Source of the DNA: Proteobacteria bacterium UBA1148
GTDB lineage: Bacteria; Pseudomonadota; Gammaproteobacteria; Steroidobacterales; Rariloculaceae
DNA: 37,800 nt
Direction: 5' to 3'
Assembly: GCA_002311835.1 (NCBI GenBank)
Contig: DBZY01000037.1
Coordinates: 46,669-84,468 of the forward strand
The position numbers and the translations under genes were made by a program. Under the pieces are notes generated by a model. That model was given only the letters and a program-made list of their open reading frames with translations. It did no database searches and was not told the DNA's origin. Shown here piece after piece: positions 23,154 through 29,632 of this stretch (positions within the stretch are counted from its first letter, which is position 1; each line of letters begins with the position of its first letter).

Positions 23154-23950
23154 TTCCCTGTCTAGACGTCAAAAACGACGTAGTCGTTAAAGGCATTCAA
23201 TTTCAAAATCACCGTGTTATGGGCGACATCATAGAACTATCTTCGCGCTATCGGGACGAAGGAGCTGATGAGGTGGTCTTTTACGACATTACAGCCAGCC
23301 CAGATGGACGCACGGTGGATCGAAGTTGGGTAAATCGCGTCGCTGCTGTATTAGATATTCCCTTTTGTGTTGCAGGCGGGATTCGAACCCTCACAGATGC
23401 GGAATCGGTACTCAATCTCGGAGCGGACAAGATCTCGATTAATACCCCTGCACTGGAACACCCCGAGTTGATCGAAGAACTTGCATCACGTTTTGGTTCC
23501 CAATGCGTCGTGGTGGGCATCGATAGTAAGGCTGAGCACGAAGACTATATGGTCTACCAATACACCGGAGATCCCGATCGTAGTCGTTCCACTCAACGAC
23601 GCACGCTGGACTGGATCAAAGAGGTACAAGACAGGGGTGCTGGTGAAATTGTGCTGAATTGCATGAATCAAGACGGTGTCCGGAAGGGATATGATCTAGT
23701 ACAGCTCACTCAGGTACGGAATATTTGCCAAGTACCCTTGGTCGCCTCCGGTGGAGCAGGAGAGATGTCACACTTCAAGGACGTTTTCCAGAAAGCGCTG
23801 GTTGATGGCGCACTTGCGGCCACTGTCTTCCATTCAGCAGCAATATATATTCCCGCACTAAAGGAATATTTAATAGAAGCCGCCATCGTAATGCGCCCTC
23901 CCAATAACTTAGGAGTAAAGCCAAATGAATACAACTACAGGGCAACTTGA
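23135..23950 (+). CDS. hisF: Imidazole glycerol phosphate synthase, cyclase subunit, with apparent ATT start codon
   Basis: Taken from the ATT at 23135, the 271-residue protein begins (M)LAKRIIPCLDV, the canonical HisF N-terminus with catalytic Asp11; the second catalytic Asp130 is in VVVGIDSKAEHE. FYDITASPDGR, FCVAGGIRTL and LVASGGAGEM complete the barrel. The first ATG (23219) would delete strand 1 and Asp11 and give an inactive enzyme. GAGGAG lies eight bases before ATT. E. coli HisF has 258 residues; here a tail of about 13 overlaps hisE. It acts with HisH to form the imidazole ring and AICAR. A sequencing error cannot be excluded, but the frame is intact. Confidence 0.88.
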   Translation: MLAKRIIPCLDVKNDVVVKGIQFQNHRVMGDIIELSSRYRDEGADEVVFYDITASPDGRTVDRSWVNRVAAVLDIPFCVAGGIRTLTDAESVLNLGADKISINTPALEHPELIEELASRFGSQCVVVGIDSKAEHEDYMVYQYTGDPDRSRSTQRRTLDWIKEVQDRGAGEIVLNCMNQDGVRKGYDLVQLTQVRNICQVPLVASGGAGEMSHFKDVFQKALVDGALAATVFHSAAIYIPALKEYLIEAAIVMRPPNNLGVKPNEYNYRAT

Positions 23951-24227
23951 ATTTCTCGCAACGCTTGAGAGCGTCATAAGTAGCCGACTTAACAATCCAT
24001 CTGAAAGTAGCTACACGGCGCGTCTCGCGGCCGAAGGTAAGCGCAAAGTGGCGCAAAAAATAGGTGAAGAAGCCATGGAGGTTGCGCTGGCCGCCGTATC
24101 AGAAACGCCAGAGCGGCTCACTGAAGAAGTCGCAGACCTACTTTACCACCTATTGGTTATCCTAAAAATAAGGGGAATCTCGCTCGGAACCGTCATTGCA
24201 GAACTTGAAAATCGGCATACCGACTAA
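23925..24227 (+). CDS. hisE: Phosphoribosyl-ATP pyrophosphatase, stand-alone
   Basis: The 100-residue all-alpha protein hydrolyses phosphoribosyl-ATP to phosphoribosyl-AMP, the second step of histidine synthesis. It shows LESVISSRLNNP, SSYTARLAAEGKRKVAQKIGEEAMEVALAA and the metal-binding EEVADLLYHLLVIL. The opening QLEFLATLESVI resembles the linker that joins HisI and HisE in HisIE fusions, so it looks like the fusion's C-terminal half without the cyclohydrolase. AGGAG at 23911-23915 serves the ATG, and the gene overlaps hisF by 26 bases. It ends the operon, meeting the convergent lysAC 22 bases on. No hisI is in the window. Confidence 0.94.
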   Translation: MNTTTGQLEFLATLESVISSRLNNPSESSYTARLAAEGKRKVAQKIGEEAMEVALAAVSETPERLTEEVADLLYHLLVILKIRGISLGTVIAELENRHTD

Positions 24228-24249
24228 ATTCGCTTTCAGATCCTGCCTT

Positions 24250-26877
24250 TTAAATCAAAAATTCAGTGGCAGGTTCTCTCAAATTGTATCGAGAACTCAT
24301 CGAGTAACCATAAGCACCAACGTTGGCAATAAGCAGGATGTCCCCCTCCTCCGTCTCCGGTAACAGCCGATCCGAACCGAGCCGATCGCCTGTCTCGCAA
24401 ATCGGACCCACGATAGTTACAACTTCTGTCGCTGGATCGCCCAAACGGGAAAGATTCACGATCTCATGATAAGCACCGTAAAGCGCAGGGCGTATGAGTG
24501 AATTCATCCCGGTGCCCACACCCACATACCGAACATTCCCTTTTCCTTTTTTCTGCGTTACACGTGTAACCAGCACACCCGCCCGAGCCACAATAAACCG
24601 ACCAGGTTCCAACCACAGTTGAGTATCTGGCGAAATTGTCTTAACACGACCCAATGCGGCCTCAAGTTGATTCATGTCCAGAGGCGTCTCTCCGGGCTTT
24701 TCTGCAATCCCTAGACCACCGCCAAGGTCCACATACCGAACATCCGGAAAAAGACCTCTGAGACTAGTTAATTGAGAACCTGTTCGTTCCCAGTTTTCCG
24801 GTTCTAGAATACCGCTACCCGTATGAGCATGTAGTCCAACCACACGAGCCCCTGCAGCAACGATTAAATCTTTGAGTTCTTCACACTCAAATAGGGGAAT
24901 ACCAAACTTCGAGTGGACGCCTGCCGTACGGACATGCTCATGATGCCCCTGACCCTGTCCGGTATCTATCCGCACAAAGATTTCCCTGCCTGCGAACATG
25001 TTCGGCCAGTGCCTGATAGGGTGAAGGTTATCGAGCGTAACCCAAACGCCCTGCTCAAGACCCCATGCGTACTCCTCTTTTGGAGCAAAGTTAGGCGTGA
25101 AGAGAATCTTCTTTCGATCAATATCCGGTAACAAATCAAGCACACGCTGGATCTCTCCCGGAGAGACGCACTCAAAATTGACGCCTTCTTCATTGACGGT
25201 ATTTAAAATTCCCAGATGCGCGTTTGCCTTCATGGAATAAAACACTGAATCCACAGACTTGAGTGAAGTAAGCGCAGCAAGTGAGTCGCGCACACTATCT
25301 AAATCGTATACATATGCAGAATCATGCTCCTCAGCAACAGCAATCAGCTGTTCCCGCTTATTCGCCCACCACGGCAGTAGCAATGTTTTGGTGTCCGGAA
25401 GTGGATCTTGAAATTGCTCCCAGGTAGGCCCAAAAACACCCCCTTCCTGAAACTTGTTAACTAAAAGCCTATGTAAGCGCTGCAGCAAGCGATACCCATG
25501 TTCGGTATCCACCACAAAGGTAAGATTTAGATCATTGGCAGCTTGAGTAAGTAGATGTACCTTCTGCTCTTCAAACACTTCAAGCACGGCACTAAGCTCG
25601 TGGAGAATAGTTCGAATTCTCCGTCCCACTAGCGTAATTGCTGTGCAGTCTTGAATAATAGTTACTCGGCATAGCTGTCCCAAATCGTCAGCAACTGCCT
25701 CCACAACGGAAGAATCAACAACATTGTTTCCAACATCAATTGAAACCGTGACATTACTCTCTGATGTTGAAATAAGATCAACAGATAAGCCATGCTTTCG
25801 GAAGTAACCGAAGGCTTCTGCTAGAAAACCTACCTGATGCCACATCTCCATTGACTCCATCGAGATAAGCGTAATTCCATCCCGCTGGCAAATTGCCTTG
25901 AGCTGGGAAGTGTCATCGCCAACAGCATTTGAAATCACTGTGCCTTCCCACTCAGGATGACTAGTACATCTTAAAAATAGTGGAATCCCTGAGCTCCGCA
26001 CTGGAGTGATACTACGAGGATGCAGTATCCCTCCACCTGCAGAAGCAATTTCTTGAGCCTCACTGTAGTGCAACTCTCTAAGTAGACGCGCAGTAGAAAC
26101 TACTTTCGGATCTGCGCTAAAAAACCCTGGAACATCAGTCCAAATCTCTAAACGTCGTGCCTGAAGAAGTGCTGATAAATAAGCAGCAGAGGTATCTGAG
26201 CCACCACGTCCTAAGAGGACTGTATCACCGCGAGAATTGCGTGCTATGAACCCCTGAGTCACGATGAAGCCACCTATACCCGCTAGTTCGTCCTGCAACT
26301 CAATGCTTGGCTCAAATCGACACGTGGCAGACAAAAATTGAGTACGCTCTGTACAATCTCTATCTTCTCTACTCTCCAACAACATCCGTGCATCCCGCCA
26401 TTGAGCTGCAAGACCTTGCGCGCCGAGATAGTTTGCGCTGAGGGTTGTTGCCAGAAGCTCCCCACTAGCCATAACGAGCGCTTGCACTTGCGGGCTAACC
26501 TCCCCCGCTAAGCGAATTCTATCCAGGAGTTGTTGCAACGTATCAAAATGCGTATCAAGCAAATCAGAAGCAATCCCCAACTCCGTTGCTAATTGAAGAT
26601 GTACTGCACAAATTTGATCAAACTGTTCGGCCGTGTCGTTAGACACCGCCAGCTCTAGTAATTCCTCAAGTGCATTTGTGATACCAGCCAAAGCCGAGTG
26701 CACAACAACAGGTATCAGGCCTTCAGCAACCCGCTGCTGCAGCAAATTCGTAATAAAATTCCAATTTTTGGCCGTAGTGACACTACGCCCTCCAAACTTC
26801 ATCACAATAAAGGGCGACTCAGGATTAGGTGTGTAAACACCATCAAATCCTGCGCTTTCGTGAACTCTAGTGTTCAT
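24250..26877 (-). CDS. lysAC: Bifunctional aspartate kinase / diaminopimelate decarboxylase
   Basis: The 875-residue fusion carries the first and last enzymes of lysine synthesis. The aspartokinase part (about 22-460) shows VMKFGGRSV (Lys27), GRGGSDTSAAYLSALL at 223-238, IWTDVPGFFSADP at 245-257 and two ACT-like segments from about 325 to 460, so feedback control is likely. The decarboxylase part (about 500-875) shows the PLP lysine in FYSMKANAH (Lys550), GLHAHTGSGI at 681-690, DLGGGLGI at 717-724, EPGRFIVA at 757-764 and GPICETGD at 824-831 with Cys827. Such fusions are known from Xanthomonas and Xylella. GGAG precedes the ATG, just after an attenuator terminator. Confidence 0.95.
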   Translation of the reverse strand: MNTRVHESAGFDGVYTPNPESPFIVMKFGGRSVTTAKNWNFITNLLQQRVAEGLIPVVVHSALAGITNALEELLELAVSNDTAEQFDQICAVHLQLATELGIASDLLDTHFDTLQQLLDRIRLAGEVSPQVQALVMASGELLATTLSANYLGAQGLAAQWRDARMLLESREDRDCTERTQFLSATCRFEPSIELQDELAGIGGFIVTQGFIARNSRGDTVLLGRGGSDTSAAYLSALLQARRLEIWTDVPGFFSADPKVVSTARLLRELHYSEAQEIASAGGGILHPRSITPVRSSGIPLFLRCTSHPEWEGTVISNAVGDDTSQLKAICQRDGITLISMESMEMWHQVGFLAEAFGYFRKHGLSVDLISTSESNVTVSIDVGNNVVDSSVVEAVADDLGQLCRVTIIQDCTAITLVGRRIRTILHELSAVLEVFEEQKVHLLTQAANDLNLTFVVDTEHGYRLLQRLHRLLVNKFQEGGVFGPTWEQFQDPLPDTKTLLLPWWANKREQLIAVAEEHDSAYVYDLDSVRDSLAALTSLKSVDSVFYSMKANAHLGILNTVNEEGVNFECVSPGEIQRVLDLLPDIDRKKILFTPNFAPKEEYAWGLEQGVWVTLDNLHPIRHWPNMFAGREIFVRIDTGQGQGHHEHVRTAGVHSKFGIPLFECEELKDLIVAAGARVVGLHAHTGSGILEPENWERTGSQLTSLRGLFPDVRYVDLGGGLGIAEKPGETPLDMNQLEAALGRVKTISPDTQLWLEPGRFIVARAGVLVTRVTQKKGKGNVRYVGVGTGMNSLIRPALYGAYHEIVNLSRLGDPATEVVTIVGPICETGDRLGSDRLLPETEEGDILLIANVGAYGYSMSSRYNLREPATEFLI

Positions 26878-26888
26878 GCTTACTCCAC

Positions 26889-26923
26889 AAAAAAACCCGC
26901 CAGGAAAAGCCTCAGCGGGTTTT
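26889..26923 (-). terminator. Attenuator terminator in front of lysAC
   Basis: On the minus strand AACCCGC (26921-26915) pairs with GCGGGTT (26900-26894), extended inside by AGG/CCT around a T-rich loop, followed by a run of seven T residues. It lies only 11 bases before the lysAC ATG, so it can stop transcription before the gene. Confidence 0.85.
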
Positions 26924-26977
26924 CATCGTAACCGTAATCGCTTTTTTGCTATGGCATCGGCACGAGCAACCCGCTGA
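26912..26977 (-). promoter_or_regulatory. Antiterminator pairing upstream of lysAC
   Basis: TCAGCGGGTT inside the leader peptide (26977-26968, minus strand) is perfectly complementary over ten bases to AACCCGCTGA, the terminator's 5' arm (26921-26912). The two structures exclude each other, giving a ribosome-dependent switch. Confidence 0.65.
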
Positions 26978-27002
26978 CAGTGCGCTTATGCATCACCACC
27001 AT
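26949..27002 (-). CDS. Putative leader peptide of lysAC
   Basis: A 17-residue frame, MVVMHKRTVSGLLVPMP, starts with ATG behind AGAGGA at normal spacing and ends TAG. It includes lysine, threonine and three methionine codons, the end products of the aspartate family. It overlaps the antiterminator segment, so ribosome progress would decide between terminator and antiterminator. There is no long run of lysine codons, which weakens the link to lysine. Translation is unproven. Confidence 0.5.
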   Translation of the reverse strand: MVVMHKRTVSGLLVPMP

Positions 27003-27044
27003 GTTAACGGTCCTCTTTTTGCAAATGCCATACATCGGGCGCAA

Positions 27045-27071
27045 CTTATAGCTAACAACTCTTCAGGTCAA
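27045..27071 (-). promoter_or_regulatory. Possible promoter of the lysAC leader
   Basis: TTGACC (27071-27066) and TATAAG (27050-27045) on the minus strand are separated by 15 bases, the same spacing as the his promoter. Alternatively the leader is reached by readthrough from ilvD, whose stop is 33 bases upstream. Confidence 0.35.
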
Positions 27072-27103
27072 GAGACTGAAACATCCCGCCCCCTCAATCA
27101 CCA

Positions 27104-28789
27104 CTAGCTTATGTCTGTCACAGCACCAAGCGAGGCAGAACTCACCAGCTTCGCGTATTTCGCAAGTAATCCCCTTGTAGTATACGCTGGCTCAGGGGTC
27201 CAGTTGCGTAGCCGCAAATCTATCTCCTCCTTGGATATCGCAACGTCGATGGTCTTAGTCTCTGCATCAATAGTGATCTGATCACCCTCCTCAACAATGG
27301 CAATTGGCCCTCCTGCCGCAGCCTCAGGCGCAACATGGCCTACCACAAACCCGTGGCTACCCCCAGAGAATCTGCCATCGGTTATTAGCGCAACTTTATC
27401 ACCCAACCCCTTACCAATGATGGCACCCGTTGGACTCAGCATTTCTCGCATACCAGGGCCACCTTTTGGCCCCTCATAACGGATAACTATAACGTCACCA
27501 GCAATAATCTTGCCACTCAGGATAGCTTGCAACGCATCCTCTTCAGAATGGAATATCCGTGCTGAACCCGTGAACCGCGTGCCCTCTTTTCCAGTAATTT
27601 TAGCAACCGCCCCTTCGGGGGCTAGATTCCCGTACAGAACTGCTAGGTGACTATCAGCCTTAATCGGATCGTCTAACCTGCGAATGATATCTTGCCCTTG
27701 AGGATAGGGTTTGATGTGAGCTAGATTCTCAGCCAGTGGCTTACCAGTAACAGTAAGGCAATCCCCGTGAAGCAAGCCCGCATCTAACAAGATTTTCATT
27801 AGCGGTTGGATGCCTCCAATCTGGATTAATTCCGACATCATATAGCGCCCGCTTGGTCGCAAGTCTGCTAATACCGGAACTCGGACACCGATACGCGCAA
27901 AATCATCTAAGGTTAAAGCGATGCTTGCATCGTGAGCAACCGCCAACAAATGTAGTACCGCATTAGTGGAACCTCCGAGTGCGATTACCATGGTTATAGC
28001 ATTCTCAAAAGATTCTTTGCTAAGAATATCGGAAGGCTTGATCCCCCGCCGAACTAGTTGCACTACGGCCTCTCCGGCCCGTTCACAGTCCATCTTCTTG
28101 GCATCGGAAATAGCTTCCTGAGCAGAGCTATTTGCAAGACTCATTCCCATAGCCTCGATCGCTGATGCCATCGTATTCGCCGTATACATACCGGCACACG
28201 AACCTGGACCAGGAATGGCCGTTAACTCGACCTCCCTAAGTTCAGCTTCGCTGACACTTCCGGCGGCAACACCACCAACTGCCTCAAAAACAGAAATCAC
28301 ATCACGGTGCTTAGCGCCAGGTTTGATTGTGCCACCGTAAACAAAAATTGAAGGCCTATCGAGGCGTGCCATAGCCATGACACAACCCGGCATATTCTTG
28401 TCGCAACCACCAATTGTTACGAGACCATCGAATCCCTCCGCAGCCGTAACAGCTTCGATAGAATCTGCGATGACCTCGCGAGAAATTAGCGAGTAACGCA
28501 TACCGGGTGTGCCCATGGAGATGCCATCAGATACCGTAATGGTATTGAAAATCACACTCTTCCCACCCGCAGCATCAGCGCCAGCTGCAGCGAGATCCGC
28601 TAAACCATTAATATGCATGTTGCACGGCGTTACCATGCTCCAGGTTGATGCGATACCAATTTGGGGCTTCAAGAAGTCTTTGTCGGTAAAGCCAACCGCA
28701 CGCAGCATCGCCCTGCTTGGCGCTTGTTCTAATCCATCGACAACAACCCTCGAATGTTGCCGGGGGTCTACTTTATCTCGTTCGTTCAA
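27104..28789 (-). CDS. ilvD: Dihydroxy-acid dehydratase
   Basis: The 561-residue iron-sulfur enzyme dehydrates the dihydroxy acids made by IlvC in valine, leucine and isoleucine synthesis. The cluster cysteines are Cys56 (VTPCNMH), Cys129 (GGCDKNMPGC) and Cys198 (GPGSCAGMYTANTMA). ALGGSTNAVLHLLA and DGRFSGGSHGFVVGHVAPEAA are also typical. The length and GPGSCAGMYTA fit the shorter [2Fe-2S]-type subgroup (about 560 aa) more than the 616-residue E. coli form. The start is TTG at 28789 with AGGGAAG upstream; the next ATG (residue 28) lies in conserved sequence. It is separate from the ilvC-leu operon and lies 50 bases after tRNA-Pro on the same strand. Confidence 0.95.
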   Translation of the reverse strand: MNERDKVDPRQHSRVVVDGLEQAPSRAMLRAVGFTDKDFLKPQIGIASTWSMVTPCNMHINGLADLAAAGADAAGGKSVIFNTITVSDGISMGTPGMRYSLISREVIADSIEAVTAAEGFDGLVTIGGCDKNMPGCVMAMARLDRPSIFVYGGTIKPGAKHRDVISVFEAVGGVAAGSVSEAELREVELTAIPGPGSCAGMYTANTMASAIEAMGMSLANSSAQEAISDAKKMDCERAGEAVVQLVRRGIKPSDILSKESFENAITMVIALGGSTNAVLHLLAVAHDASIALTLDDFARIGVRVPVLADLRPSGRYMMSELIQIGGIQPLMKILLDAGLLHGDCLTVTGKPLAENLAHIKPYPQGQDIIRRLDDPIKADSHLAVLYGNLAPEGAVAKITGKEGTRFTGSARIFHSEEDALQAILSGKIIAGDVIVIRYEGPKGGPGMREMLSPTGAIIGKGLGDKVALITDGRFSGGSHGFVVGHVAPEAAAGGPIAIVEEGDQITIDAETKTIDVAISKEEIDLRLRNWTPEPAYTTRGLLAKYAKLVSSASLGAVTDIS

Positions 28790-28813
28790 CGAATTAACTT
28801 CCCTAGCCCGGTT

Positions 28814-28831
28814 GAGATCTTAGAGATCTTA
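28814..28831. repeat. Tandem 9-bp direct repeat between tRNA-Pro and ilvD
   Basis: GAGATCTTA occurs twice in immediate succession (28814-28822 and 28823-28831). It lies in the tRNA trailer just upstream of the ilvD ribosome binding site. Confidence 0.8.
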
Positions 28832-28839
28832 GTGTTCGA

Positions 28840-28916
28840 TGGTCGGGGCGACTGGATTCGAACCAGCGACCTCTTGCGCCCCATGCAAGTGCGCTACCAG
28901 GCTGCGCCACACCCCG
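28840..28916 (-). tRNA. tRNA-Pro (anticodon GGG)
   Basis: The minus strand folds into a complete 77-nt cloverleaf. The acceptor stem CGGGGTG pairs with CGCCCCG, followed by A73 and an encoded CCA. The D arm is GCGCAGCCTGGTAGCGC. The anticodon stem CTTGC/GCAAG has loop ATGGGGC, giving anticodon GGG. The T arm is GCTGG-TTCGAAT-CCAGT. The C1-G72 pair and the GCGCAGCCTGGTAGCGC D arm are characteristic of proline tRNAs. It follows the merR-like gene, as in Pseudomonas. Confidence 0.96.
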
Positions 28917-28990
28917 ACCGCAGTAAGTACTAGTGTAGCTAAAACTCGAATGTGTGGGACAAAAATCGGGTTGCGTAGACCGACAAGTCC

Positions 28991-29347
28991 CTATCTGCGA
29001 AGCACTTTCAGGATGTCCTCAAGCTCAGTACGAACTTGATGGATGATCTGCTGACTTTGACTTGAGTCGTGACGCGCCTCATCTCCCGCCAACTTCTGTC
29101 TGGCGCCACCAATGGTGAACCCTTCTTCATAAAGGAGACTCCGTATCTGGCGGATAATCAGGACATCTTGCCTTTGGTAATAACGTCGATTTCCCCGTCT
29201 TTTTACAGGTTGAAGATGTGAAAATTCTTGTTCCCAGTACCGTAGAACGTGAGGTTTCACCCCACAAAGCTCGCTCACCTCACCTATGGTGAAGTAACGC
29301 TTACCCGGAATCAATGGTAGTTCCGCGTTATTCCCGGGTTCCAGCAT
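28991..29347 (-). CDS. MerR-family transcriptional regulator next to ihfA
   Basis: The 118-residue protein has a MerR-type winged helix-turn-helix at about 18-85 (RYFTIGEVSELCGVKPHVLR, then RRGNRRYYQRQDVLIIRQIR) and a short C-terminal helix (QIIHQVRTELEDILKVLR) probably for dimerisation. It lacks the metal-binding cysteines of MerR or CueR, and the effector is unknown. The same gene follows ihfA in Pseudomonas and many gammaproteobacteria. The start ATG overlaps the ihfA end by 20 bases, so the pair is co-transcribed. Confidence 0.9.
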   Translation of the reverse strand: MLEPGNNAELPLIPGKRYFTIGEVSELCGVKPHVLRYWEQEFSHLQPVKRRGNRRYYQRQDVLIIRQIRSLLYEEGFTIGGARQKLAGDEARHDSSQSQQIIHQVRTELEDILKVLRR

Positions 29348-29627
29348 ATGCCTCTACACGCGCTTTTAATTTCTGACCAGGTCGAAAAGTGACTACACGT
29401 CTCGCGGTGATCGGTATCTCCTCTCCAGTCTTTGGATTACGCCCTGGTCGTTCATTCTTATCCCGTAAATCAAAGTTCCCAAAACTTGATAATTTAATCT
29501 GTTCGCCTGTTGCTAAAGCGACACGCAAATCTTCAAAAAATGAATCTACCAACTCACGAGCTTCTCGCTTATTCAGGCCAAGCTCGTTAAACAACGACTC
29601 CGCCATATCCGCTTTCGTCAGTGCCAT
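29328..29627 (-). CDS. ihfA: Integration host factor alpha subunit
   Basis: The 99-residue HU/IHF-family protein begins MALTKADMAESLFNELGLNK and contains SSFGNFDLRDKNERPGRNPK and the DNA-intercalating arm with TGEEIPITARRVVTFRPGQ. It bends DNA as a heterodimer with IhfB. The frame opens three codons earlier (GTG at 29636), but the E. coli-like MALTKA start at 29627 is preferred. It starts five bases after the pheT stop, so it is transcribed from the translation operon. Confidence 0.97.
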   Translation of the reverse strand: MALTKADMAESLFNELGLNKREARELVDSFFEDLRVALATGEQIKLSSFGNFDLRDKNERPGRNPKTGEEIPITARRVVTFRPGQKLKARVEAYAGTRE

Positions 29628-29632
29628 AATTT

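Noticed and set aside
23101..23160. Frameshift joining hisA and hisF, or a broken hisF
   Set aside because: hisA ends with its own stop after a complete protein, and the hisF frame is intact from the ATT behind a good ribosome binding site, so no frameshift is needed.
26878..27103. Lysine (L-box) riboswitch upstream of lysAC
   Set aside because: I could not recognise the L-box core motifs, and the stretch before the terminator is largely occupied by a small ORF whose segment pairs with the terminator, which fits attenuation better.
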